48,518 nt of DNA, taken from Chitinophagaceae bacterium (GTDB lineage Bacteria > Bacteroidota > Bacteroidia > Chitinophagales > Chitinophagaceae). The DNA is taken from assembly GCA_947455215.1 (NCBI GenBank), contig CANGNA010000028.1, forward strand, positions 1 to 48,518, written 5' to 3'. The translations under genes and the position numbers were made by a program. Positions 6,789 to 15,455 of this stretch are shown here, piece by piece (within the stretch, counting starts at the first letter, position 1; each line of letters opens with the position of its first letter). The notes beneath the pieces were generated by a model. The model had not been told where the DNA came from and ran no database searches. It saw nothing but the letters and a program-made list of their open reading frames with translations.

Positions 6789-7648
6789 GAATTGGCCCGG
6801 GTAGTTACTGCAATATTATCAATGTAGTCTAATATTTCACAGTCTGTGTCAGCATTAAATTTACGGGCAAAGAATTTTCCCGATGCCATGATAGCCGGAG
6901 CATCGGCCATGGTAAGCACTTTCGGGCTGGCTTCCCCTGCCGACCAGTCGAGATATAGCAGGTTATTGTTCACCATATGTTCCCTGAAGGGAGAGTTATA
7001 AAGGATGGTCTGGAAGATAAGTTCATCGGCAGCCCAGCTATACTTAAAGAATCGCGATACCCAGCGTTCCTTCTTCACGTAATCTACTATATAGGTAATG
7101 CTCTCGCGCGATGCGGTGAACCATTGCGATCGCCCCACGGCCACAATGCCATCAGGTAGCTTGCGGCTGGGCAGCAGCGCATTCACTATCTTCTCGGCCT
7201 GGTGTGTACCCTTCGGCATCTTCAGGTGAGAGAGGTAGTAGTTCTTGATACGGGGTATCGCCTCGTGCCATACATCCGCTACCGATTCGTAGTGCATGAA
7301 CACCTTGCCGGGGTTATTTTCCAGAAATTTGTGGAATGCTTCAATGCCTGTAAGCGGATAATCCTGCCCGCTCATCAGCTGAATGTAATCGTATGGTTTG
7401 CCGGTGGCCAGTATCTCCTCAAAGCTATTGATAGTGGCCTGTACTATGCTGTAATCGCCCCAGTATACCTTTACCCTGTTGGTGACAAAATGAATGTTGC
7501 TACCCGATAGTAGTGCTTTGAATTGCGTTATATCTGCTTTTTTATCTACATGAATATAGCATTCGGCATCGCTGTGCATGAGCCTGTCCACCAGTCTTTT
7601 CAGCTGGCCGGGATTGGCATGGCAAAGGATGAGATGGGCGATGTTCAC
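6785..7648 (-). CDS. Core-2/I-branching-type glycosyltransferase (GT14-like)
   Basis: This 287-aa protein carries the marks of bacterial homologues of beta-1,6-N-acetylglucosaminyltransferases: AHLILCH at the first strand, HVDKK (33-37), VYWGDYSIV (61-69) and LMSGQDYPL (91-99). Downstream are SQWFTASRE and the acidic WAADELIFQT segment. GT14 enzymes add GlcNAc (or xylose in some members) as branches and need no DxD metal site. It is the first gene of the minus-strand operon with two GT2 enzymes and is coupled to the next by a four-base overlap. This suggests stepwise building of a branched surface glycan. Family assignment is confident; the acceptor is unknown. Confidence 0.87.
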   Translation of the reverse strand: MNIAHLILCHANPGQLKRLVDRLMHSDAECYIHVDKKADITQFKALLSGSNIHFVTNRVKVYWGDYSIVQATINSFEEILATGKPYDYIQLMSGQDYPLTGIEAFHKFLENNPGKVFMHYESVADVWHEAIPRIKNYYLSHLKMPKGTHQAEKIVNALLPSRKLPDGIVAVGRSQWFTASRESITYIVDYVKKERWVSRFFKYSWAADELIFQTILYNSPFREHMVNNNLLYLDWSAGEASPKVLTMADAPAIMASGKFFARKFNADTDCEILDYIDNIAVTTRANS

Positions 7649-7745
7649 TGTTACAAACTTAATGTTAGTTGGCTAAAAAAACTAAATTATGCCGCCAACC
7701 AGAAGCAATTGTTGGTTAATAAATTGGTGTTTCCCTGCCATGATG

Positions 7746-7784
7746 TAAAAAGAAAAGCGGAACACCTGTATAAGTGCTCCGCTT
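7746..7784 (-). terminator. Terminator of the giant surface protein gene
   Basis: On the minus strand, AAGCGGAGCAC (7784-7774) pairs with GTGTTCCGCTT (7765-7755) and is followed by a T-rich run (complement of 7746-7754). It lies 18 bases past the stop of the large gene and separates it from the glycosyltransferase operon. Confidence 0.8.
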
Positions 7785-7801
7785 CACAACTTTTGGTAGT
7801 A

Positions 7802-10800
7802 TTAATTGTTCAGTGTGAACCTTACGGTACGCACATTATTGTCTTTAACTATCCGCACCAGGTAATTGCCAGCCGGTATATTACCACCCAGCTGCAGCTC
7901 GTGTTTAAAGCTGCCATTGGTTGCTGAGGTGTTATCGGTGTATACTGTCTTGCCCAGCATGTCGGTAACATAGAATTGCACCGGTGTGTTGCTCATACCG
8001 CTCACGTTCCCGCTTATGGTAAAGCGGCCATCGTTAGGGTTAGGGAACATGGTGATGCCATCCAGGTCACCATCCAGGTCGTTCACGCTCAGGGTGCCAA
8101 TGGTAATGATCTTGATGTTACTCGTGTCTACTGCGCTGGTGGTACATTCCAGATTGCTGGTCATTACGCAATACACCGTATCCGGCGATTCAACATAAGC
8201 TGTATAGGTAGCAGAGGTAGCACCTGCCACTTCTACACCGTTCAGGAACCACTGGAAAGTAGGGGTGGTGCCGCCATAAGTAGGGTTGGCAAAGAAGGTC
8301 ACCAGCTGGCCCAGGTAAGAGATCACATCGCCCGGAACCGATGACGTGATGGTAACAATAGGCGTAACCACAGGGTATACCAGGAAGCTAACAGGGCCGG
8401 TAGTATCGGCCGGTGGCACAGGGCATGGTGCACTGCTTGTCATGATCAGGCCAATATTATCCAGGTTGTTTGGTGCATATACAAATGGGTTGCCTGATCC
8501 TATAGGTGTACCGTAGTTGGTCCAGGTGAAGGCAGGCGATGGGCCTCCGTTTACGGCCGTAGCAGTAAAGGTTACAGCTGTCCCTGCACATATGGTATCG
8601 TTTGGTGTAATGTTGAAGGTTACTGATGGTACCACTATCGGGTTCACCGTTACAGATTTGGTAGTGAATGCAGCACCGCAGAAGTTAGTTACTGTATAGC
8701 GGATAGTGGCCACACCCGCAGCTACACCGCCCACTACGCCTGTAGCACCAACCACCGTAGCTACAGCTGGTGTCATGGTGGTCCAGGCACCGCCAGAAGT
8801 GGTGCTGCTCAGTGTTATGGTAAAGCCCGGACACAGCAGAGACGGACCGGATAATGTACCTGCCACCGGTGGTGCTATTACAGTGATGTTATATGTAGCA
8901 GTGTCAGATCCGCACACATTGGTATATACGTATCGTACTGTAGCATTGCCCGGCACTACGCCACCAGCCACACCGCCTGCTGTAATGGTGGCAATTGATG
9001 TTGGTGTGGTGGCCCATACACCGCCAGGTTGTGTGCTGCTTAATACCGTAGTTGTTCCCGGACAAAGGTTAGGCACGCCGCTTATGGTACCCGCATGTGG
9101 CAGCGGATTCACCGTCATAGGGTAGTTGGCTATATCTGTGCCGCAGAAGTTGGTTACTGAATAGGTGATATTCACCGGACCGGCAATACCGCCACCTACC
9201 ACGCCGCCTGCGGTTACAGTGGCCGTAGGCGTGCTGCCCGATGCCCAGGTGCCGCCTGTGCTGGTTACTGTAAGTGACACAGATGATTGCTCACATACGG
9301 ATGTGGGGCCTGATATAGTACCTGCATGTGGCAGTGGGTTTACGATCACATCAATAGTATCGAAGGCAGTACCGCAACCATTGGTAACTGTATAAGATAT
9401 AAGAGTAGAACCTGCTGCTACACCACCAACTGTGCCGCCCGATACGGTAGCTACGCCTGTGTTGCCGCTGGCCCATACACCACCAGGAGCTGGGTCTGTA
9501 TATACTATTGTTGCTGTTTCACATACTGTGGTTGTAGTACCGCTGATGATGCCTGCTACAGGCAGAGGGTTAACCGTAAGTGCTACAGTTGCGGCTGCTG
9601 AGCCACAGCTGTTGGTAACAGTATAAGATATAGTACTGTTGCCTGCTGCCACACCGCCAACTACACCGCCAGCTATGGTAGCGGCTGCAGTATTGGTGCT
9701 GCTCCATGCGCCACCTGGTGCTGCATCTGTAAGGGTGATGTTGGATTGCTCACATACGCTTGATGGCCCAACAATAGGCGATACCGATGGCAGTGGATTC
9801 ACAGTAACCGCTTGCGTAGCTGTAGCTGAACCGCAGCTAAAGGTGCTGGAAGTATAAGATATGGTGGTAGATGCCAGTGTGGTAGATGCGCCACCTACCG
9901 TGCCCAGCGTGCCGGCACCCGATACGGTAGCTATAGCCGATGAGGCACTGCTCCAGGTACCGCCGGCTACCGTAGCATTCAGCGATATAGTAGCGCCATA
10001 GCATACTGAAGACGGACCTGATATAGTACCCGCATTAGGTAGTGGTTTTACCGTTACTGCGTGGTTCACAGTAGCGGATCCACAGCTGAATGTGGCTGCT
10101 GTATATACTATAGAAGTAGTAGCCAGTGTAGCCGAAACACCGCCAACAACACCAGATGTATTCACCGTAGCAATAGCTGAAGATAATGAAGACCATGTGC
10201 CGATACCCGCCGTAGGGTTGGTAAGGGTGATAATAGCACCGGAGCAAACGCTATCCAGGCCAACTATAGCACCCGCATTAGGCAGTGGTTTTACAGTCAC
10301 ATTGTGTGTTGCAGTTGCAGAACCACAACTGAAGGTGGCTGCTGTATAAGATATTGTTGCAGTTGCCAGTGTGGCAGATGCACCACCCACAACACCAGTT
10401 GCTGACACGGTTGCTGTGCCCGTAGCGCTGCTGTTCCATGTTCCGCCTGTTCCTGTTGTAGTAAGCGATATGGTAGCACCACGGCAAACACTGTCCAGCC
10501 CACTGATAGTGCCCGCATTAGGTATTGGTTTTACAGTTACAGCATGGTTTACAGTAGCCGATCCGCAGCTGAATGTGGCTGCAGTATATACTATAGAAGT
10601 AGTGGCCAGTGTAGCTGATACACCACCTACCACACCTGAAGCATTCACGGTAGCAACAGAGGTAGACAATGACGACCATGTACCTGCACCTGCTGTAGGG
10701 TTGGTAAGGGTGATAATAGCACCGGAGCAAACGCTATCCAGGCCAACTATAGCACCGGCGTTAGGCAGCGGTTTTACAGTTACGGCATGTGTTGCTGTTG

Positions 10801-13800
10801 CCGATCCGCAGCTGAAGGTGGATGCTGTATAAGATATAGTAGCAGTAGCCAATGTTGCAGATGCACCACCTACAACGCCAGTTGCTGACACGGTAGCTGT
10901 GCCCGTAGCACTGCTGCTCCATGTGCCGCTTGTGCCGGTAGTGGCGAGAGAGATAGTAGCTCCATTACAAACACTGTCCAGGCCGCTTATGGAGCCCGCA
11001 TTAGGTAGTGGTTTTACAGTTACAGCATGGTTTACAGTAGCCGATCCGCAGCTGAATGTGGCTGCTGTATATACTATTGAAGTAGTGGCCAGTGTAGCAG
11101 ATACACCACCTACAACCCCAGAAGCATTTACCGTAGCGATAGCTGAAGATAATGATGACCATGTGCCGGCACCTGCCGTAGGGTTGGTAAGGGTGATAAT
11201 AGCACCGGAGCAAACGCTATCCAGGCCAACAATGGCGCCTGCGTTAGGCAATGGTTTTACGGTTACGGCATGTGTTGCTGTTGCCGATCCGCAGCTAAAG
11301 GTGGATGCTGTATATGATATTGTTGCAGTTGCCAGTGTAGCCGATGCACCACCTACAATACCTGTAGCTGATACGGTGGCGGTACCCGTAGCACTGCTGC
11401 TCCATGTACCGCCCGTGCCGGAAGTGGTGAGCGATATAGTAGCACCGTTACAAACACTATCCAGCCCGCTTATGGTACCTGCATTAGGTGACGGGTTCAC
11501 TGTGATGTTCTTATAAGATACAACGGGTCCGCAACCATATGCAACTGTATAAGTAACTGTGGTTGTGCCTGTGCTAAGGCCTGTTACGGCACCTGTGGTT
11601 GCATTTACAGATAGAATGGCAGTACCCAGTGTACTCCATGTACCGCCTGTTGCGCCATTAGCAAGGGTGATGGTTGCGCCATTACAAACACTGTCGGGTC
11701 CTGTTATAGATAAGGAAACACCTGTAGATACCACACCTACCTCTTTTATCGCAGTATCAGATCCGCAGAGTGGGGTGGTGGCTATATATAATATGGTATC
11801 AGCACCAACTGCCAGGCCTGTAAGCGTTATTGTTGTGCCGGAAGTAACAGAAGAAGCTACCAGCGGATGTGTATTGAACCATGACCCGCCAGGCAATGAA
11901 GCTGTGAGGCTGATAGATGAACCCGAACACACGCCACCCGGACCAGAGATAGTACCAGCATCGGGCAGGGCATTTACCGTTACCGTATGGTGTGCGCTCA
12001 ATGAACCACAGCTCAGCGATGATACGGTATATAATATGGTTGTGCTGCCTGGGGTAATGCCGGTAACTACACCACCACTTACAGTGGCGTTGGCTGGGGC
12101 AGTGCTGCTCCATGTACCGCCTGTAACTGTTTCAGCGAGTGTTATAGCTGCACCCACACATACATCTGTTGCACCTGTAATGATACCTGTATCGCCAACC
12201 GGCAGTACACGGATGATGTAGCGTACATAACTGGTGTCATATAACGAAACTACTGTACCGATCACGGTATCTACACCGGCTGTTACACCGGTTACCACAG
12301 CGTTCACATCAGCTGCACCCACGCCGCCAACAATGGTAGCATTGGCGTTGGTCACGCTCCAGTAGATGTTCTCATTAGCACAATGCGCATTGGTAAGCGT
12401 ACGGGTTGCCGCCACACACACGCTGTCTATACCGGTTATGGAGACAGTATCAGGCGTAGCAGTATTTTTGAAGATAGAAATGTTGTCGGTGCCTATATTG
12501 CCAACAACCATATCTGGCTTTGTATCTCCGTCTATATCTCCAATGGTAACACCAGCGGGTCCGGAAGATCCTCCGGTCGATAGGGTTGTGCTAAGTGTAA
12601 AAGCCGATGCAGTGATAGCGCCTCCGGAATACGTATTTTTATAAATAGATACAGTGTTGTCTGTCCCAAGAGTAACGGCGAGGTCAGTTTTGCCATCGCC
12701 ATCAAAGTCTCCGTAGTCAAGTCCGCCGGGGCCATTGCCGGTTGCTATAGATATGCCTGTTCCAAGCGATGATGCAGTGAGCGGTGTCGTAGTTATATTG
12801 TTTGGGAACAAGGTCAGGCTATTAGAGCTTTGATTAGCAACCACTATTTCAGGTTTGTTATCACCGTTGATGTCTATTAATCTCACCTGTCGGCAATTGT
12901 TTCCTGTTGCATAGTCAACATTTGGTTGAAACGAAAAAGTATCAGCCGATGATGTATTGATCAACACTGATATGGTATTTGAAAGGCTATTCGCTGTCAC
13001 AATATCTGGTTTGTTGTCTCCGTTAAGATCTGCGGCACAAATACTTAATGGTACGTCACCAACGGGAAAATCTACGTGATAACCGCTGAAGCTATTGGAA
13101 GGGAAGGCATTTGTTGGCACACTTGCTATTCTGTTATAAAATATCTCAACCAGATTCTCTGTATATACACTGCCGGCAATATCCAGTCTTCCGTCGCCGT
13201 CAAAGTCAGCAATAGCGATATCGGGCGCTCCTGTGCTTGGATAGCTCGACATACTTGAATTATATGCAGGGAATGAGATAGTTCCGGGCGTACTCTTGTT
13301 GCGCAGATAGGCTATACGGTTTGTTCCCGAACTAGCAGTAATAATATCTAGTTTTCCATCGCCGTCAAGGTCCGCAAGTCTTACCTGGTATGCTCCGCCG
13401 CCGGTGTTCACCAGCACAGGCGGATCAAAGGAAAGGCTGCCCTGGCTGCCATTGTTACGATATATGTACAGATACCCAAAAGGACTTGAATAAATATCGT
13501 AAGTTGCTACAACAATGTCGGCGTTACCATCACCGTCTATATCGCCTATTGCTGCCTGGTATGGATCAGCGTTAGCGCTTCCTGTCATAGACAGATCCAC
13601 CCTGGGCTTAAAGGTCTGGCTGTTGGCCACAAAGCAGCTTGCATCATAATCCGGTGCAAACATCGCCTGCGATTTGGCAGATAGCCTTGTGGTCAGGTTC
13701 AGTACGGTTATTTCGCTATATCGGGCACCAACCGGTACTGTAACATTCAGCGATGTAGCTGATGCACTATTCACCGTGCCTTTTATATTGCCGAACCACA

Positions 13801-13996
13801 CTACATTGCGTGTGGTCGTATCATTGAACCCCGTACCGGTAATGGTCACAGTACCAGTTACCGGCAGGCCCGATGTGGCCGTTACCGATGTAATGGTCGG
13901 CACTACGGCTGATGCCACGTACCCTGTAATTGTTAATACTGTAGCTAATAGCAAACCATAAAAACTGCTCGCTTTACGCGTAAAGATCTTCGTCAT
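7802..13996 (-). CDS. Giant type IX secreted surface protein: TIG, FG-GAP propeller, 16 Ig-like domains
   Basis: This 2064-aa protein begins with a signal peptide (about 1-30, ending YVASA) and an IPT/TIG-like domain (about 33-115). Residues about 145-515 hold seven calcium-binding FG-GAP/VCBS motifs (GDIDGDGNAD, ADLDGDGKLD, ADFDGDGRLD, ADLNGDNKPD, IDINGDNKPE, GDFDGDGKTD, GDIDGDTKPD), enough for one seven-bladed propeller. About 16 Ig-like units of 75-81 residues follow. Most have the frame SVC...GGTWSS...ATV...GVVGG...ISYT...SCGSA...VTVNPLPNAG, where the two cysteines probably form a disulfide. Two more divergent Ig/PKD-like domains come next, then a type IX sorting domain (MFPNPNDGRF, VTDMLGKTVY, IPAGNYLVRIV). 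It is likely a cell-surface adhesin or fibre; its ligand is unknown. It is a single gene with its own terminator. Confidence 0.9.
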   Translation of the reverse strand: MTKIFTRKASSFYGLLLATVLTITGYVASAVVPTITSVTATSGLPVTGTVTITGTGFNDTTTRNVVWFGNIKGTVNSASATSLNVTVPVGARYSEITVLNLTTRLSAKSQAMFAPDYDASCFVANSQTFKPRVDLSMTGSANADPYQAAIGDIDGDGNADIVVATYDIYSSPFGYLYIYRNNGSQGSLSFDPPVLVNTGGGAYQVRLADLDGDGKLDIITASSGTNRIAYLRNKSTPGTISFPAYNSSMSSYPSTGAPDIAIADFDGDGRLDIAGSVYTENLVEIFYNRIASVPTNAFPSNSFSGYHVDFPVGDVPLSICAADLNGDNKPDIVTANSLSNTISVLINTSSADTFSFQPNVDYATGNNCRQVRLIDINGDNKPEIVVANQSSNSLTLFPNNITTTPLTASSLGTGISIATGNGPGGLDYGDFDGDGKTDLAVTLGTDNTVSIYKNTYSGGAITASAFTLSTTLSTGGSSGPAGVTIGDIDGDTKPDMVVGNIGTDNISIFKNTATPDTVSITGIDSVCVAATRTLTNAHCANENIYWSVTNANATIVGGVGAADVNAVVTGVTAGVDTVIGTVVSLYDTSYVRYIIRVLPVGDTGIITGATDVCVGAAITLAETVTGGTWSSTAPANATVSGGVVTGITPGSTTILYTVSSLSCGSLSAHHTVTVNALPDAGTISGPGGVCSGSSISLTASLPGGSWFNTHPLVASSVTSGTTITLTGLAVGADTILYIATTPLCGSDTAIKEVGVVSTGVSLSITGPDSVCNGATITLANGATGGTWSTLGTAILSVNATTGAVTGLSTGTTTVTYTVAYGCGPVVSYKNITVNPSPNAGTISGLDSVCNGATISLTTSGTGGTWSSSATGTATVSATGIVGGASATLATATISYTASTFSCGSATATHAVTVKPLPNAGAIVGLDSVCSGAIITLTNPTAGAGTWSSLSSAIATVNASGVVGGVSATLATTSIVYTAATFSCGSATVNHAVTVKPLPNAGSISGLDSVCNGATISLATTGTSGTWSSSATGTATVSATGVVGGASATLATATISYTASTFSCGSATATHAVTVKPLPNAGAIVGLDSVCSGAIITLTNPTAGAGTWSSLSTSVATVNASGVVGGVSATLATTSIVYTAATFSCGSATVNHAVTVKPIPNAGTISGLDSVCRGATISLTTTGTGGTWNSSATGTATVSATGVVGGASATLATATISYTAATFSCGSATATHNVTVKPLPNAGAIVGLDSVCSGAIITLTNPTAGIGTWSSLSSAIATVNTSGVVGGVSATLATTSIVYTAATFSCGSATVNHAVTVKPLPNAGTISGPSSVCYGATISLNATVAGGTWSSASSAIATVSGAGTLGTVGGASTTLASTTISYTSSTFSCGSATATQAVTVNPLPSVSPIVGPSSVCEQSNITLTDAAPGGAWSSTNTAAATIAGGVVGGVAAGNSTISYTVTNSCGSAAATVALTVNPLPVAGIISGTTTTVCETATIVYTDPAPGGVWASGNTGVATVSGGTVGGVAAGSTLISYTVTNGCGTAFDTIDVIVNPLPHAGTISGPTSVCEQSSVSLTVTSTGGTWASGSTPTATVTAGGVVGGGIAGPVNITYSVTNFCGTDIANYPMTVNPLPHAGTISGVPNLCPGTTTVLSSTQPGGVWATTPTSIATITAGGVAGGVVPGNATVRYVYTNVCGSDTATYNITVIAPPVAGTLSGPSLLCPGFTITLSSTTSGGAWTTMTPAVATVVGATGVVGGVAAGVATIRYTVTNFCGAAFTTKSVTVNPIVVPSVTFNITPNDTICAGTAVTFTATAVNGGPSPAFTWTNYGTPIGSGNPFVYAPNNLDNIGLIMTSSAPCPVPPADTTGPVSFLVYPVVTPIVTITSSVPGDVISYLGQLVTFFANPTYGGTTPTFQWFLNGVEVAGATSATYTAYVESPDTVYCVMTSNLECTTSAVDTSNIKIITIGTLSVNDLDGDLDGITMFPNPNDGRFTISGNVSGMSNTPVQFYVTDMLGKTVYTDNTSATNGSFKHELQLGGNIPAGNYLVRIVKDNNVRTVRFTLNN
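10030..11485 (-). repeat. Higher-order tandem repeat inside the giant gene (3 copies of about 483 bp)
   Basis: Ig-like units 5 to 10 alternate between two types. Type A starts ISGLDSVCNGATISL and holds GTWSSSATGTATVSATG. Type B starts IVGLDSVCSGAIITL and holds NPTAGAGTWSSLS. The order A-B-A-B-A-B gives a period of about 483 bases, visible as near-identical boundaries (reading CGCATTAGG or GCATTAGG on the plus strand) near 10029, 10512, 10995 and 11479. Like units differ at only a few residues, while units outside this block are much more divergent. This points to recent duplication of a two-domain cassette by recombination. Confidence 0.85.
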
Positions 13997-14321
13997 AATT
14001 GTTCAAATAAGAATACTAAGTAAGAGCCTGATTTAAGTGGGTATGGTTTTCGGCTCGTTAAGATAAAAAAAAAGGTAATTGGTAGGTAGGATTTTTAAGA
14101 TTTATATCCATTTTGGGGGATTTTATCATAATATATTAATGGTCACTCAACTACGATTCTTGCCTTGGTAGTATTGATGTCCGGCGTTAACAAATGATTA
14201 GAGATAATATACACACATCCCTTTCTGGTAATTGTAAAGCGTTCTTTTCACAAAAAATTAGAATAGGCACATGTTTTCATAAGCCATTAATCTGTAAACT
14301 TGTGCAAAAGAGACTCGATAG
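13997..14321. other. Intergenic region between divergent genes
   Basis: The 325 bases separate the divergent giant surface gene and the MoxR gene, so both promoters should be here. TAAACTTG (14296-14303), 19 bases before the MoxR start, is a one-mismatch match to the Bacteroidota -7 box but has no clear -33 partner. Longest ORFs are about ten codons. I see no strong hairpin or repeat. Confidence 0.4.
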
Positions 14322-15311
14322 ATGGAAACCCCTGTTTCACAGAATGTAAATGTAGATGCCGCGGTAGCGATAAAACAACTGGTAGACAATGTTGAAAAAG
14401 TTATCAGGGGCAAGCGCCGGCAGATAGAAATGGTCATAACCTGCATGTTGGCGGGCGGACATATATTAATGGAAGACAATCCGGGTACTGGTAAAACGGT
14501 ACTGGCCCGTACATTGTCCCAGTGCATCAGTGGTGACAGGGCAGGTGAGCAGGTAGTATTCAAGCGCATCCAGTTCACCCCCGATCTGTTGCCTATGGAC
14601 CTTATCGGTACGCACATTTTCGATGATGTGAACAAAGAGTTCGTGTTCAAGCGCGGCCCTTTATTCTGTAATGTGCTGTTGGCCGATGAGATCAACCGCG
14701 CTTCTCCCAAGGTACAGAGTGCCCTGCTCGAAGCCATGGCCGAGCACCAGATAACCTCTGGCGATACAACGCTTAAGCTGGAGCGTATGTTCTTTACCAT
14801 TGCTACGCAAAACCCTGTGGAAATGGAGGGTACCTATCCATTGCCTGCCGCCCAGCTCGATCGTTTCTTTATGAAGATATTCTTCGGTTATGTGGATGAG
14901 GCTACCGAATTGGATATATACAGGGAATACCTCAACATTGCCCGCAACCTTACCGAACTGACGCAGGTACTCAGCATGAACGACATCCTCGATCTGCAGG
15001 CCCAGGCAGGTAATGTATTCGTGCACGATGAGATCGTGCGCGGCGTAAGCAACATAGTGCGCGGAACCAGGGAGCATGCCGAAATATCTTTGGGTGCCTC
15101 TACGCGTAGTGGTATAGCGTTCCTTAAATGCCTCAGGGCTTACGCACTGGTACAGGGACGTACTTATGTTATCGAAGATGATGTAAAAGATATTGCTAAG
15201 GCCGTTATCGATCACAGGCTGGTCTATAAGAACAAGGATGCCCGCCAGAAAGCGCTGGATGGTATCATCAATAAAGAGACAGACAGATTAGCAAAATTGA
15301 AGCTATATTAA
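14322..15311 (+). CDS. MoxR-family AAA+ ATPase
   Basis: This 329-aa cytoplasmic ATPase has the MoxR order of motifs: Walker A EDNPGTGKT (51-59), the insert QFTPDLLPMDLIG (84-96), Walker B VLLADEINR (118-126), sensor 1 region TIATQNPVE with the arginine-finger neighbourhood GTYPLPAAQLDRF, and a C-terminal lid (STRSGIAFLKCLRAYA). MoxR proteins act as chaperones that load or activate partners, usually von Willebrand-A/DUF58 proteins encoded next door. Those partners are missing here; the next large gene is a transporter-HEAT-cNMP fusion 143 bases on. Family is certain, target unknown. Confidence 0.92.
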   Translation: METPVSQNVNVDAAVAIKQLVDNVEKVIRGKRRQIEMVITCMLAGGHILMEDNPGTGKTVLARTLSQCISGDRAGEQVVFKRIQFTPDLLPMDLIGTHIFDDVNKEFVFKRGPLFCNVLLADEINRASPKVQSALLEAMAEHQITSGDTTLKLERMFFTIATQNPVEMEGTYPLPAAQLDRFFMKIFFGYVDEATELDIYREYLNIARNLTELTQVLSMNDILDLQAQAGNVFVHDEIVRGVSNIVRGTREHAEISLGASTRSGIAFLKCLRAYALVQGRTYVIEDDVKDIAKAVIDHRLVYKNKDARQKALDGIINKETDRLAKLKLY

Positions 15312-15347
15312 TGGTTTTCCCTTATATACAATTAGTTATTATTATCT

Positions 15348-15455
15348 ATGCGTATTGTTAACCAATTGCTAACCATAATAGGTGCGGCAGCTGTTAACAA
15401 TAAATTAGACAATGCGGTAATATTGTGTCTTAAATCAGCCAGGGAAGAATATTAA
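15348..15455 (+). CDS. Possible 35-aa ORF coupled to the transporter gene
   Basis: ATG at 15348 opens 35 codons (begins MRIVNQLLTIIGAAAV, ends KSAREEY). They end in a TAA whose last base is the first base of the next start codon (TAATG at 15453-15457). TAATG junctions often allow a ribosome to restart. The peptide is part hydrophobic, part charged, with no family I know. It could be a leader peptide, a small partner protein or chance; only the junction speaks for it. Confidence 0.3.
   Translation: MRIVNQLLTIIGAAAVNNKLDNAVILCLKSAREEY

Noticed and set aside
8517-12644. Many plus-strand ORFs of 60-220 codons within the giant surface gene
   Set aside because: They are repeated shadows of the Ig-domain repeats, with the same periodicity as the real gene on the minus strand.
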